Under the pieces are notes generated by a model. It was not told the DNA's origin, made no database searches, and worked only from the letters and a program-made list of their open reading frames with translations. The position numbers and the translations under genes are program-made. Positions 1-10,139 of a stretch of DNA of 64,000 nucleotides are shown piece after piece; positions within the stretch are counted from its first letter, which is position 1; every line of letters begins with the position of its first letter. The stretch comes from an uncultured Thermoguttaceae bacterium (lineage in GTDB: Bacteria > Planctomycetota > Planctomycetia > Pirellulales > Thermoguttaceae). Where the stretch lies: NCBI GenBank assembly GCA_938084835.1, contig CALKER010000012.1, positions 124,001 through 188,000 of the forward strand, read 5' to 3'.

Positions 1-1585
1 CGTTCTGCAGGTGCTTCCGGAAGAGCCGATCAAACAAACCATCTTGAGCCGAGCTGTGGGAATCTCCGAACCACCAAAACCAATCACTACCTTCGGCGAT
101 GTACAATTCTTCCCAAGCTTGGCGAAGCCTCTCCGCCGGCACGGAGCTATGGTGGGACTTTTCCACAAGAAACCGGCGAGTGTCATAAAGCAGATCCCAG
201 GCCCGATTACATTCGGGATGCCCAATCCAGATGCCGAAGTTATGTTGGATCCAGCTTCCGGGAAAAAGGTGGTTCAGTTTGTCTGTAGCCGGATATCGCT
301 GAAGGTAATCCTCAAGCCGCATAGGGGTGATTTTCGGATGGGATAAAACGCGCCTGTACAAAAGGCGAAGGAAGTCAACTCCCTGATTGGGGTAGTATTC
401 CCAGCAATTTTCGCCATCGAGGATAATGGGCAGAAGCGTAGGGCGATGTCCGGCATTCCCGCTTGTGGCGCGGCCGATCGCCTCCACTTTGCCAATGAAA
501 TCTGCCACAGCCTCTTCCGCCGAACAGCGTTGATAATGAAATCCAATGAGGTCACTCATGGCATGGTCGCGGAAAACAACTTGCAATTGACGACCCGCCT
601 CCTCCACTCGCCAAGGGCGATAAAGCATTTCCGGATTGCGATGATAGCCATTACCATCGCGGGAGATCCACCCGTCAGTGGAGCAGGAAAGAATCTCCTC
701 GTCGGTGGCAATCCACCAGATGCCAGCATCGGCGACTAAAGGGATCATGGCTTGGCACACCGAGCCTTCCGAAGGCCACATGCCTCGCGGCCGGCGGCCG
801 AAGATTTTCTCATGAAAGGCCACCGCCCGGCGGATATGCTCGGCAGCATCCTCAGGGTAACCGTCCAAGTGCTGGGGCAGAAACACCTCGGGCATAGCTC
901 GGCGGGCGAGTCGCTTGTCGATCAGAAGCGGCAAGATGGGATGGTAAAACGGGGTGGTGGTCAACTCGATTTGACCCCGGTCTTCCAGCTCTTTGTGCAA
1001 GGGAATGACTTCCCGCAGAATTTCTAGCTGTTTGGCAAGTAACCACTGCTTTTCTTCCTCAGTGTAAAGACGTCCCTTAGCCCGAAATTGTGCCAGCCCC
1101 GGATCTCGTTCGAAGGCTAACGGATGGAACCACACCAGGTTGGACCACACCTGAAGGTCGATAATGTCACGCTTAGTGAATCGTTTACGAGCTCGCTCCG
1201 GAGGATCGACGAAAAAACCCCGCTTCTTATAAAGCTCAAAGTATCGCGGATAGGGGCGAATCATGTGGTCCGGGTGGACCAAAAAGAAGTTGTCTAGCAT
1301 CCAATGGAAGTCTTCCTCAGATAAGCCGTCGGCAGGTGTCCGTGAAATTCGCAAATGCGTATCGACATGTCCTTGCTCCGTGTACGCTTGAATCTGGACA
1401 AGAAGACTCGGTACCAAGTTAATGGTGGCCCGCATTTCCGGAATTTCTTTCAAAAGCATCGCCATACCCCAGTAGTCCTTCACTCCGTGGAGGCGGACCC
1501 AGGGCATGGGATTTTCCTGACCCACATCGTCAGGATAGTAAGGTTGATGCTGATGCCAGAAGATGGCCAGCGCGACCTCGTGCAT
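1..1585 (-). CDS. Glycoside hydrolase family 57 protein (C-terminus beyond window)
   Basis: Probable alpha-glucan-active enzyme (alpha-amylase or 4-alpha-glucanotransferase type) acting on glycogen or maltodextrin. The reading frame stays open from the ATG at 1585 to the left edge, giving about 528 residues without a stop. The N-terminus carries the GH57 hallmark HQHQPYY at residues 11-17. The WPSEGS motif places the likely catalytic nucleophile Glu near residue 273, and [10 protein letters not shown] places the likely acid/base Asp near residue 390. An in-frame extension to an upstream GTG exists, but the family start matches this ATG. It lies 165 bases downstream of glgA on the same strand, so a glycogen synthesis/remodelling pair is likely. 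Which GH57 activity it has cannot be read from the sequence alone. Confidence 0.88.
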   Translation of the reverse strand, partial: MHEVALAIFWHQHQPYYPDDVGQENPMPWVRLHGVKDYWGMAMLLKEIPEMRATINLVPSLLVQIQAYTEQGHVDTHLRISRTPADGLSEEDFHWMLDNFFLVHPDHMIRPYPRYFELYKKRGFFVDPPERARKRFTKRDIIDLQVWSNLVWFHPLAFERDPGLAQFRAKGRLYTEEEKQWLLAKQLEILREVIPLHKELEDRGQIELTTTPFYHPILPLLIDKRLARRAMPEVFLPQHLDGYPEDAAEHIRRAVAFHEKIFGRRPRGMWPSEGSVCQAMIPLVADAGIWWIATDEEILSCSTDGWISRDGNGYHRNPEMLYRPWRVEEAGRQLQVVFRDHAMSDLIGFHYQRCSAEEAVADFIGKVEAIGRATSGNAGHRPTLLPIILDGENCWEYYPNQGVDFLRLLYRRVLSHPKITPMRLEDYLQRYPATDKLNHLFPGSWIQHNFGIWIGHPECNRAWDLLYDTRRFLVEKSHHSSVPAERLRQAWEELYIAEGSDWFWWFGDSHSSAQDGLFDRLFRKHLQN

Positions 1586-1750
1586 CCTTGCGTTCCTTTC
1601 AGCCTCCGTGTGCACCTGGCTTTTCTTGCACTTTTCGGTTGGACAACGGTGTGGTGAAACTTTTTCGAATCGATCGATAGCTGGGAACTGGTCTTCGCCG
1701 GAGAGCCGAATCTCCTTGGTAACTCGAACAACTACCGCATGAGACACCCT

Positions 1751-3229
1751 CTAAGCGCCCCGGCGGCGCCGCCGGATCCAATCATAAAGCTCCACATACT
1801 GGCGAGCACTTCGATCCCAAGAGAAGTCCTGTCGCATCCCAGTTCGAGCAAGCTGCCACCACAGGTCTTTATCGTCATAAGCCCGGATAGCACGCTCGAG
1901 GCCATCGGCAAGTCCTTCTACCGACGGTTCGGTGAAGGCAAACCCGGTAGCGGACCCGGCGCCGATATTTTCGGGTGTGGCGTCAATCACGGTGTCTTTT
2001 AGCCCTCCGGTGCTGCGCACAACTGGGATCGTCCCGTATCGTTGGGCATACATCTGGTTAAGCCCGCAGGGCTCAAACCGGCTGGGCATAACAAAAATGT
2101 CCGCTCCGGCAATGATGCGATGGGCCAAAGGTTCGGCAAATTCAATTCGGGCAACAACACGTTCCGGAAATTCTTGGGATAAACTGCGAAACTCCTCCTC
2201 AAGATCTGGCTCTCCTTGCCCCAAAATCACCCATTGGATGGGCCGTGAAGGCGCCCATCGGCGGATCAACGCCGCCAAAAGATCGGAACCCTTTTGGTGG
2301 GTAAGCCGGCCCACGTTCCCAATTAGCAGCGTTTGCCCATCCACCGGCAACCCCAGTTCCCGCTGAAGCTCAACCTTGCAAATTGCCTTTCCCTCGATCA
2401 CAGAATCGATGCCATATATGCGGGCTATGAATCGGTCCGAGCTCGGATTCCATACTTCGGTATCGATTCCGTTGAGGATGCCAAAAAGACAGTCACGCCG
2501 ATGGTGGAGCACACCCTCCATTCCATAACCGTATTCGCGCGTTTGTATATCGATCGCGTATTGAGGACTAACCGTGCTAATTGCGGTGGAATAAACGATT
2601 CCCGCCTTTAGCAGACTAAGTTGACCAAAAAACTCAAGTTCCTGCCAGTTGAAGTGTCTCCAGTCTAGCCCGGTCAAGATCATATCCCAATGCCAAAAAA
2701 GCCCCTGGTAAGCCATGTTATGAATCGTGAAGAGGGTACCGATTTGGCGGTATCGGGGCAACGTCTGATATTCGAGAGTTAAGTAGGCGGGAACTAGTCC
2801 GGTTTGCCAATCGTGACAGTGCAGCACATCCGGTCGGAGATTTAACAGGCGGATTACCTCCATCACACTTCGGCAGAAGAACACAAATCGCTCGCAGTTG
2901 TCAAGGTAATCTTCGCCACGTTCGGTATATAAACCATCTCTATCAAAGTACTGATCTTGCTGCACAAAGATGACCCGCGCGGCAGATCCTGGCAAATGAC
3001 TTGCCGCCAGGTGCCCTGATACGGTTTTGGTTCCGATAGGGACAACGAAGGTGATCCCCAAAGGCTCGATTGGTACTCCGGCATACTCCACGCAGCGATA
3101 TTTAGGCATTACAAGTGTGACCTCGTGCCCCAGCCGAGCTAATGCTGGGGGCAAAGTGCCGCAGACATCCGCTAGTCCGCCCGTCTTCGCGAAAGGCACC
3201 GCCTCGCTGGTAGCAAACACAATGTTCAA
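1751..3229 (-). CDS. glgA: Glycogen synthase GlgA (GT5)
   Basis: ADP-glucose-dependent glycogen synthase: transfers glucosyl units to the non-reducing end of alpha-1,4-glucan in the cytoplasm. The 492 residues are close to the usual 475-490. The N-terminal GT5 motif KTGGLADV is at residues 15-22, and the C-terminal donor-binding motif EPCGLNQMYA is near residue 386, followed by the typical STGGLKDTV. The start codon is TTG: an in-frame TAA lies two codons upstream, so no longer start is possible, and a GGGGAA-like ribosome site precedes it. The GH57 gene follows on the same strand. An AT-rich stretch about 210-255 bases upstream (near 3437-3482) could hold the promoter, but I cannot place one precisely. 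Confidence 0.95.
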   Translation of the reverse strand: MNIVFATSEAVPFAKTGGLADVCGTLPPALARLGHEVTLVMPKYRCVEYAGVPIEPLGITFVVPIGTKTVSGHLAASHLPGSAARVIFVQQDQYFDRDGLYTERGEDYLDNCERFVFFCRSVMEVIRLLNLRPDVLHCHDWQTGLVPAYLTLEYQTLPRYRQIGTLFTIHNMAYQGLFWHWDMILTGLDWRHFNWQELEFFGQLSLLKAGIVYSTAISTVSPQYAIDIQTREYGYGMEGVLHHRRDCLFGILNGIDTEVWNPSSDRFIARIYGIDSVIEGKAICKVELQRELGLPVDGQTLLIGNVGRLTHQKGSDLLAALIRRWAPSRPIQWVILGQGEPDLEEEFRSLSQEFPERVVARIEFAEPLAHRIIAGADIFVMPSRFEPCGLNQMYAQRYGTIPVVRSTGGLKDTVIDATPENIGAGSATGFAFTEPSVEGLADGLERAIRAYDDKDLWWQLARTGMRQDFSWDRSARQYVELYDWIRRRRRGA

Positions 3230-4008
3230 GGCTTATTCCCCGTGGCTTTAAAGGAGCTAATTGAAAGATCTTGGAGTGATTGCCACATCGGCCCAGACCA
3301 CTAGTTTCAGCCCCAGAGGTAGCTTTCTATGGGGACGGATTGATTTGCTAGTTATCCGCTGGCCCCGCGAGTCCGGCATCGTGTGGGTTACGGTTTCTAC
3401 CGGTTACAGCGGCAAATCAGCGGGATCGCACGTCGTTTGGCTATTTGAGTTTGGTAATCAAAATTTATCCCAAAAAATTTAGCACATCTGGCGGGATGGC
3501 CTTGGCCCCCCGAACGATTTTGGCCATTAATCTTGGTCGAAGGCTCCGGCATCACTACTCACTCGGAAACTGGTGATACGCGCAGCGAAAACTGCGGGGT
3601 GCCCGGCTACCATCAATACTCACTCGGAAGCTAGGCATGCCTTGGCTTTCCCATGTGGCCAAAGAGAAGCATATCTGCCGGGCGGGAAGTTTTCCGTGAC
3701 CTTTACAAGCGCCGGGCTTGATTCGGCCAAGAAGCCGATTGGCTGCAGCTTTGTCACCAGCTGATAAGTTAGCTAGGCTTTTTGTTCCCCCCAGGCGAGG
3801 CGGAGTATTCGCCTGCACCCGGGGCCACCCAACCGAACTGTCGCCGCTGCGTGCTTGGCGGATTATGTTGCCCTACCACTATCCGGGGCATAGCTTTCAT
3901 CGTCGCAATTGGGCTCAACCAAAAACTACGATCCTCGGGCGGGAGGAGCCAAGCGCCCTGGAGCCTGGGAAGAGTCGGTGGAAGTACATCGGGGCAAAAG
4001 CCTCGTGT
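3230..4008. other. Intergenic region, no convincing gene
   Basis: About 780 bases. Short open frames on both strands have no recognisable motif and no good ribosome site. It contains an AT-rich island near 3437-3482 and a 22-base direct repeat (listed separately). Confidence 0.6.
3550..3632. repeat. 22-base direct repeat, two copies
   Basis: Copies at 3550-3571 and 3611-3632, starts 61 bases apart, identical at 20 of 22 positions; shared core TACTCACTCGGAA. They lie in non-coding DNA about 320-400 bases upstream of glgA. They could be a paired regulatory site or a decayed duplication. Confidence 0.55.
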
Positions 4009-4713
4009 TTAAGCAGCCCGATGCCAAGTCGGGGTTGTGCAGCTCGCTTGGCCAAGCAATTCGTAAACGCGAAATCGACGCCGGTAACCTACTTGCCGGG
4101 CCGCACCGCACTCGCGTAAGCAGTAGAGAATCTTCCGTGCTTGCCACACAGGAACACCCAGAAAGTCCGACAATCGAGCTGCGTCTACAATCCCCGGAAG
4201 AGACCCGGGCAATAGGCGCAGTAGATCGGCAGAAGTGTGAAGATCCACTTGCCCTACGATCTGAGCCAAAATGACGTCCACAATGGCACTTCGTCGCCTT
4301 CGTGAGCGGGACTTAATATAGCGCGGAGACAGCCGCTTTTCCTCGACCGTCACCCCCACAAAGCGGATAGCCAAATGAGGATGCGGGAATATCCTTGTGA
4401 AATACACGAGATCGTCAAAGGCATTAAGGAGAAAGTTTCCTACGCGAATGATTCGCCGGCGAACAGGGTTTCCGTTTTCGTCCACCCAACAAAGGATTTT
4501 CTGTGCCGGAACAGGTTTGACCAAAAGAACCGAGTGACTCCTCAACAGGGAACAAATTTTCTTTCTGATGGCCAGAAATGGTCCCGTTTGAATTTCGATC
4601 ACTTGCCCTGCAACGAGTCCATCCACCCGCCAACCGGCCAACGGGACTTCCGTTCGACCATTTTCGCCTACGTAAAGCCGCTTTAAAGAAGCATGTAACG
4701 AGAACTCTGCCAA
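4009..4713 (-). CDS. Conserved hypothetical protein: PD-(D/E)XK-like N-domain plus winged-helix-like C-domain
   Basis: Function unknown; 234 residues. The start is TTG at 4713, chosen because a perfect AAGGAGG lies 5 bases upstream; a longer in-frame ATG at 4827 lacks such a site and adds unrelated sequence. The N-terminal half reads E22, then V-x-G-x-R-x-D31, then I-E40-I-Q42-T-G, then a helix with R50 and a strand with VLLVKPV. This spacing (acidic residue, Asp, Glu-x-Gln) resembles PD-(D/E)XK nucleases, especially CoiA-like proteins with an EIQ motif. A basic RSRRRR stretch lies near residue 150. The last 60 residues look like a winged helix-turn-helix. I believe similar proteins occur in other planctomycetes. 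The nuclease fold is inference; it stands alone with no partner gene. Confidence 0.7.
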   Translation of the reverse strand: MAEFSLHASLKRLYVGENGRTEVPLAGWRVDGLVAGQVIEIQTGPFLAIRKKICSLLRSHSVLLVKPVPAQKILCWVDENGNPVRRRIIRVGNFLLNAFDDLVYFTRIFPHPHLAIRFVGVTVEEKRLSPRYIKSRSRRRRSAIVDVILAQIVGQVDLHTSADLLRLLPGSLPGIVDAARLSDFLGVPVWQARKILYCLRECGAARQVGYRRRFRVYELLGQASCTTPTWHRAA

Positions 4714-5748
4714 TTGTCCCTCCTTAACCCCAAGATCCTTGATGAGTGCCACCAAGATTAAATTGATGAGCGGCACCAGCAGGTGGCCTGCCACCACATC
4801 ATCGACGCTCGCCCCGGCAACTTCCAAAACGAGCAGGTAGCGTTACCAATAGGCTGATCCTCGCAAAGAGAATCGGCACAAGGTATTTCGGCTAGGGCCA
4901 CTGCCGCGAAGAACTCCAACGATTCACACATCCGGGGAGCCATCGGGCGGATCACTTCCTTTGGCGAAAATCAAGCTGATACGTTTCTTCCGACTTGGGC
5001 TTGCTCTCTAACGTGAAAGCGCCTGCCCGTAGTGGTCCAAAGAGCTGAGGCTTTTCACAAAATTGGGTCCGAAGGATATCGAGATTTTCGCCACATTACT
5101 AGAGTGACGCATGAGTGGAAGAGTGTATCGGGGACGTTGCCCTTCTTCCGCAAGTGGCTCCCGCTTGCTTCGAAAAGCGGAGCTTACCTAACAGCGCTGT
5201 CCAAATTCGTGAGTCTTTCGCACCCGCGAGACAATAACTTTGCCCCCTCGACCACATTAAGTTTGCCCCGACCACAGCCAACTTTGAGAAACTGGTAGCA
5301 CCCTCAGTTCGGATCCGGTAGGATAATCTAATTCCCAGAATAGGGAGTTTAAAACCACCCACAAAATCTTTTTTGCAAGGCACCGGGTGCGGCCTGTAGT
5401 GGAAATTTGCAACCTCGTCTGATGCAGGATTCCAAAGCTGTAGAAATTTAGGGCCTACCTCTTCAGGCGCCACTCGCGGGTACCAACTGGCGGAAGGATC
5501 CACCTATCTCACCAGGAGGCTCGCCAATTTAAATCGCTCTTGCTGGTGAAAGTTCTATTCGACGAGGGCAACAAGCTATATATTCGCCTGATGTGCGTCA
5601 TATTTGTCTGAGGCACGCCCCTCACCAAGAAGGGTGATTAACACCCACGTGGCAAAACGGATCCTCACAGTCGGTTCCTGCCTGACCGCCGCCATGGAGG
5701 TCGGATTGTTTATTGGGAGAATAATATTTTCAACCCTCTTGAAAGAGA
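4714..5748. other. Intergenic region, no convincing gene
   Basis: About 1 kb between two divergent genes, so it should hold promoters for both. The open frames inside (for example on the minus strand 5099-5503) show no motif, no signal peptide and no ribosome site. I see no clear hairpin or repeat beyond the ribosome site at 4719-4725. Confidence 0.55.
4719..4725 (-). promoter_or_regulatory. Ribosome binding site deciding a TTG start
   Basis: AAGGAGG on the minus strand, 5 bases before the TTG at 4713. It is the best Shine-Dalgarno match in the area and sets the start of the 234-residue protein. Confidence 0.8.
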
Positions 5749-6924
5749 ATGCGGATGGAAAACCTCAGAATTGGTGCTATGCCAGAGCCTGAGGAACTGA
5801 TCGGCTCCGAGGTTGTCGTGGCTTATAACCCAATGGCCGGCAGACGCCCGAGCAGGAGAATTGCCGAAAAATTGCGATTCACACTTTCTCAGGCGGGACT
5901 GAAAGTCTACTTCTTTGATAGTATTTGGGAAGCGGCGGAGGTTGCAACGGAACTATTTGAGACGGGCCGGCTGCGGACGTTTGTCGGAGTCGGTGGGGAC
6001 GGGACTTTCGCCACGCAGGTTAACCGTACGCCTCCTGGCCTGCCCCTTGCCTTGCTCCCCGCCGGAACCGGGAACGTAATGGCTAAGTCCTTCAAACTCC
6101 CGAAAACTCCCTACAAACTCGCCCAGTCCATTCTCACCGGCAAATCAATCTGGATCGACGCGGGCCAGGCTAATTCCACAATCTTTCTAAATATGGTAAG
6201 CTGCGGATTCGATGCTGCCGTGGCTACAGCAGTCCACGAAGTCCGGATGCGACGTGATAGCGGACATATTGGCTATCGGAGCTACATCCGCCCCATATTT
6301 GGCGCACTTGCCCAGTATTCGTTTCATCCCCTCTATGTGACCGTGCTCGATGCCGATGGTGGCCAAGCGGAGCAAAATACCTCATCCAACCCCAGGACCG
6401 TCCAATCGTCGGAACTACCATGTTCGGCAAATCCGCGAAATGAGTCCGATCCATGGGTTGGGCCAAATCCGTCGGCATTGTTTGTCCCCTCGCAAACACT
6501 TGGAGGCCAATGCGACTCGGAGGTAATGGTTCCTCCTTTGTCCAGTGGCAACCTTTGGGAAAATAGTTGTGTTTGTCGGAAACCACGTGGGGGCATGACG
6601 TTCGAAGGGCGTTGGATCTTCGTGTGTAATCTTCCCCGTTATGGGTGGGGAGTGAAAATTGCCCCTGGCGCGTCGGCTCAGGATGGGCTGCTTGATTGTT
6701 GGATATTCCGCCGCGGGGGATTGTGGCATGGGCTGCGGTATGCTCTGGCGGTGCAATGTGGGGGCCTTCATCGCTGGTTGCCGGATTGCCTCCGCGTGCG
6801 CGGAAAGGATTTTTTCATATTCGCTTCGGAACCTGTTCCCTGTCAGCAGGATGGTGACCCCGCCGGAACGGTTCCTGTTCGCATAAAAGTACTCCCTCGC
6901 CGGGTCCGGTTAGTGCTCCCCTAA
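5749..6924 (+). CDS. Diacylglycerol kinase family (YegS/DAGK-like) lipid kinase with an insertion
   Basis: Probable lipid kinase that phosphorylates diacylglycerol or a related membrane lipid at the cytoplasmic face. The N-terminus has the YNPMAG phosphate loop. The kinase motif GGDGT is at residues 82-86, PAGTGN follows about 25 residues later, and LNMVSCGFDAAV precedes the C-terminal lobe. The C-terminus ends in the family-typical VPVRIKVLPRRVRLVLP. At 391 residues it is about 80 longer than usual. The excess is a Ser/Pro/Asn-rich segment at about 203-277, between the HPLYVTVLDADG strand and the next core strand. Two ATG codons (5749 and 5755) are possible; the first is given. No operon partner is certain, though kdsA follows on the same strand. 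Confidence 0.88.
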   Translation: MRMENLRIGAMPEPEELIGSEVVVAYNPMAGRRPSRRIAEKLRFTLSQAGLKVYFFDSIWEAAEVATELFETGRLRTFVGVGGDGTFATQVNRTPPGLPLALLPAGTGNVMAKSFKLPKTPYKLAQSILTGKSIWIDAGQANSTIFLNMVSCGFDAAVATAVHEVRMRRDSGHIGYRSYIRPIFGALAQYSFHPLYVTVLDADGGQAEQNTSSNPRTVQSSELPCSANPRNESDPWVGPNPSALFVPSQTLGGQCDSEVMVPPLSSGNLWENSCVCRKPRGGMTFEGRWIFVCNLPRYGWGVKIAPGASAQDGLLDCWIFRRGGLWHGLRYALAVQCGGLHRWLPDCLRVRGKDFFIFASEPVPCQQDGDPAGTVPVRIKVLPRRVRLVLP

Positions 6925-7046
6925 CAGTCAAAGGCTAACCAATCAAAGGGAGAAGTGCTGGCCAACGGAGGTTGCGGCTTCCCGAGGAAGCAGGCACGGT
7001 GGCTGCGAGAATCAACCCGCGTCCCAACAGGCCAAGGCTGAAGACC

Positions 7047-7916
7047 ATGAGGGAAAAAGCAAGCCTTTCTCCGGAAAATCCGGTGAAAATCGGTCCTTAT
7101 CTCTGCGGAAAAGGGGCGAATCTGCTTGTAATCGCTGGCCCATGTGTCATTGAATCGGAAAAGTTGTGCCTCGAAGTGGCGGAGTATCTCCGCAATTTGG
7201 CGGAAAAGCTGAAACTTGGAGTAGTATTTAAATCTTCGTTCGATAAAGCCAACAGGACCTCAGTAGCCTCATTTCGTGGGCCAGGGTTAGAGGAGGGGCT
7301 TAGAATTCTGAGGAAGGTCCGGCAAAGGTACGAATTGCCGGTCACAACAGATATTCATTGGCCGGAGCAGGCTGGAGCAGTGGCAGAGGTTTGCGATTTG
7401 ATTCAGGTGCCGGCTTTCCTTTGTCGACAAACGGACCTCCTGATGGCGGCGGCCAAAACAGGCCGCCCGGTCCACGTCAAAAAGGGGCAATTTATGAATC
7501 CCGTGGATATGCGTTTCGTGGTGGAAAAATTATTAGCGGGCGGATGCCGACAGGTCCTTTTGGGGGAGCGCGGAACGTTTTTTGGCTATGGGCAGCTTGT
7601 CAACGATTTCCGTGCTATTCCCATCATGCAGAGCTTCGGAGTGCCGGTGGTCTTCGATGCCACTCATAGTGTGCAACAACCCGGCGCTATAGGCGGAGCA
7701 AGTGGCGGACAGAGGGCCATGGTCGAGCCGTTGGCCCGGGCAGCCGTCGCTGTGGGTGCGGATGCCGTATTCTTTGAAACACATCCCGACCCGGATTCTG
7801 CATTAAGCGATGGGCCGGCGATGGTTCCCCTAACGGAGATGGAAAGGCTCCTGCGAGTCCTCAAACACATGCGAGACTGCATGGACAGCTGCGCCTCCCT
7901 TCCGACGACGGCTTAA
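7047..7916 (+). CDS. kdsA: 3-deoxy-8-phosphooctulonate (Kdo-8-P) synthase KdsA
   Basis: Condenses phosphoenolpyruvate with arabinose-5-phosphate to give Kdo-8-phosphate, the committed step to the inner-core LPS sugar Kdo; cytoplasmic. Motifs seen: IAGPCVIES near residue 30, [62 protein letters not shown] and FFETHPDPD, all diagnostic of KdsA. The ATG at 7047 gives 289 residues, close to the family norm. An in-frame TTG at 6972 would add 25 residues and has a GGAGG directly abutting it without proper spacing, so I prefer the ATG. The Cys in [10 protein letters not shown] is common to both metal-dependent and metal-independent forms and does not settle the class. Confidence 0.95.
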   Translation: MREKASLSPENPVKIGPYLCGKGANLLVIAGPCVIESEKLCLEVAEYLRNLAEKLKLGVVFKSSFDKANRTSVASFRGPGLEEGLRILRKVRQRYELPVTTDIHWPEQAGAVAEVCDLIQVPAFLCRQTDLLMAAAKTGRPVHVKKGQFMNPVDMRFVVEKLLAGGCRQVLLGERGTFFGYGQLVNDFRAIPIMQSFGVPVVFDATHSVQQPGAIGGASGGQRAMVEPLARAAVAVGADAVFFETHPDPDSALSDGPAMVPLTEMERLLRVLKHMRDCMDSCASLPTTA

Positions 7917-8282
7917 TGTTTCGGCCAACAAGCTCCGTGGTGAGGATGACCAGTTTGTCGTGTCGATGGCTTCATCCACGATTGAAATACTTTAGGTGCC
8001 AGGGTGATCAAGGAAAAGGTGGGCGGCGGATAAGGTCTCTCCGGACCTTACGCCCAGACGGACTTTTTGGAAGGCTACCTGATGTCTGTGCGTGCTCCGC
8101 GCATTAACGAAACTTATTTCGGAGATGGAGGAGACGACTTGAGAAAGACAATCCACCGAAAAGGCGATGGATGATATGTGGCTTCCTCCAGCCCCAATGC
8201 CGGTCCATCAATTCAACCGAAACACGAGTTATTGGTACTCTCTGCAGCGAAACCGGTAATGCAATTTTAGAGGCCTTCAGCA
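7917..8282. other. Intergenic region, nothing recognised
   Basis: 366 bases between two plus-strand genes. No hairpin with a T-tract and no credible small gene. A promoter for the downstream lipoprotein-like gene is expected but not identified. Confidence 0.5.
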
Positions 8283-10130
8283 ATGTCATTTTTTGCCCAA
8301 AGAATCGCGGAAAATGCCGCTATCCTTTTGCGGCGCTTATGTCTCAAGTCGGGTTTTAGCTCGCGGTTACTCTCTGTTTTTTTACACCGAGGGCAATGCC
8401 GGCAACTTGTCTTTGTGGTCATGGCTATGAGTGTACTGGTTCAGGGCTGTTTGCAAAGTAAATCACCGGAGGAAATTCGGGTGAGAGCCGATGCAGCCCT
8501 GGAGCAAGCCAGGCACGACGAAGCCTTGGAGTACGCCATCGAAACGCTTCGCGATTTCGAAAGGTATGACCTGCCGGAAACCTTCCGACAAATGATCGAT
8601 CGCCTAGACCAGTGGATCGGAAACCAAAAACCGCTTGAGGGCTGGCGGATTGATCCGCTCGTGGAGACACTCCCCGAGAGGTATCGCAAGCTCATTCCAG
8701 TGCTTGAGTTGGACCGAATGGCCTTTGACCAAAATGATGGCCTTTTCCTGCGGGAGGTAGTATGGCTGAGCAACATCGCCGCCTGGGCCCCGAAGGGGGC
8801 TGTGGATCCTTTATCGCAAGCTGCGGCGCTTTTCGACTGGGTGGTGCGGAACATTCAGCTGGAGGCTCCGCCAGCTTTTGCTCCCGGCGAGGAAGCAACT
8901 CGGGTGTATCCTTATCCTTGGGAGACACTTCTTTTCGGCCGGGGTACATCCACCGACCGAGCTTGGATCTTTGTGCTGCTTTTGCGTCAGTTGGGTATTG
9001 ACGCAGGCGTGTTAGGAATTATTCGAAAAGAGTCTTTGGGAGGACTGCGCATCGATCCGTGGGCTGTGGGTGTGCTTGTGGACAAAGAGATATATCTTTT
9101 CGAGCCTACGCTGGGAGTGCCTGTTCCCGGCTCCAAAGGAATCGAGATAGATTCGCAAGGTCAGCTTCGTATTCGGCCTGCAACCCTGGCGGAGGCCGCT
9201 ACCGACCCAAGCATCCTTCGTCAGCTCGACGTCCCCGAACGTCGCTATCCATTACGGGCCGAGGATTTGAACGAGGTAGTGGTCTTTGTGGAGGGCTCTC
9301 CGTCGTACCTTGCCCAGCGGATGTTTCTGCTGCAAGCCCGGGTGGCAGGAAAGTTAGCCGCAGTGCTTGCGGCGGCCCCGAGCGAGATAGCCGAGCGGTT
9401 TCAAGGTCTGTCCTGTGTCAAAGAAGTTCGGCTCTTCTCCTTCCCGTATCAGGTAATTGAGAATGCACGGACACTAGGTCAAGATCGGGCTTTATGGCTT
9501 CTCCAAAACCTTCAGCCATTTGTTCTCGGTCGAGACTACGGCTCCCCTTTGTGGAAGGGAAGGCAGTACCATTTTCGTGGGATTTTCGACGGGGATGAAA
9601 CTGCCAGCATGTGGTATCAGGAAGCAAGGGCTCCGGAACGGTTGATCCGCGAACAAAAGGTGGAACCGGCTTACGCCAATCTGCTTCGTCGCATCAAACT
9701 ATATGCCAGCTATTGGTTGGGTCTTATCGCTGCTGAGCAGGAAAACTACGTTTCTGCGGAAGATTACCTGCGAGAACGGGTGCTCCGTGCCTTCGACGGC
9801 GGCCCGATGCGGAGCGGTGCCATTTACAATCTGGCTCGCATCTACGAAGCCCAGGGACGAATCCAAGAAGCCGTGGCTCTGTACAGAGCCGACACAGATT
9901 CGGCATCGGCGTGGGGTAATAACCTTAGAGCATATTGGCTGGAACAACTCCATGCCGAAGCCAAAACGAGACAGGCAACGGTACAAACCAACCCGTCCGA
10001 GGGGGTCCGCGGGACATCCGCAGAGGTCACGGCCGACATGTCCAAGGAAGGGGGAACACCAGCAGTTGATGACGATGGGCATGCTTTACAAGTTTCGTCT
10101 AGAGAGGAGGGATCAACGGACACCCCTTAG
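8283..10130 (+). CDS. Exported transglutaminase-like fold protein lacking the catalytic Cys, with C-terminal TPR-like region
   Basis: Function unknown; 615 residues. A long basic N-region is followed by a hydrophobic stretch and VLVQGC with Cys56, which could be a lipoprotein lipidation site although the lipobox is weak. Residues 60-100 are helical and TPR-like. Residues about 170-260 match the planctomycete transglutaminase-like pattern (FDWVVRNIQL, then DRAWIFVLLLRQLGIDA, then VDKEIYLFEPTLG). The position where active enzymes carry Cys has Ser/Thr (GRGTSTDRAW), so peptidase or transferase activity is unlikely. Residues 460-540 contain another TPR-like segment (IYNLARIYEAQGRIQEAVALY), and the last 50 residues are low complexity. 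The start is supported by AGAGG about 9 bases upstream. A surface scaffold role is possible. Confidence 0.75.
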   Translation: MSFFAQRIAENAAILLRRLCLKSGFSSRLLSVFLHRGQCRQLVFVVMAMSVLVQGCLQSKSPEEIRVRADAALEQARHDEALEYAIETLRDFERYDLPETFRQMIDRLDQWIGNQKPLEGWRIDPLVETLPERYRKLIPVLELDRMAFDQNDGLFLREVVWLSNIAAWAPKGAVDPLSQAAALFDWVVRNIQLEAPPAFAPGEEATRVYPYPWETLLFGRGTSTDRAWIFVLLLRQLGIDAGVLGIIRKESLGGLRIDPWAVGVLVDKEIYLFEPTLGVPVPGSKGIEIDSQGQLRIRPATLAEAATDPSILRQLDVPERRYPLRAEDLNEVVVFVEGSPSYLAQRMFLLQARVAGKLAAVLAAAPSEIAERFQGLSCVKEVRLFSFPYQVIENARTLGQDRALWLLQNLQPFVLGRDYGSPLWKGRQYHFRGIFDGDETASMWYQEARAPERLIREQKVEPAYANLLRRIKLYASYWLGLIAAEQENYVSAEDYLRERVLRAFDGGPMRSGAIYNLARIYEAQGRIQEAVALYRADTDSASAWGNNLRAYWLEQLHAEAKTRQATVQTNPSEGVRGTSAEVTADMSKEGGTPAVDDDGHALQVSSREEGSTDTP

Positions 10131-10139
10131 CTCAACTCG

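Noticed and set aside
4714-4827. N-terminal extension of the PD-(D/E)XK-like protein to an ATG
   Set aside because: The perfect AAGGAGG before TTG 4713 and the lack of conserved-looking sequence before it argue against the longer form.
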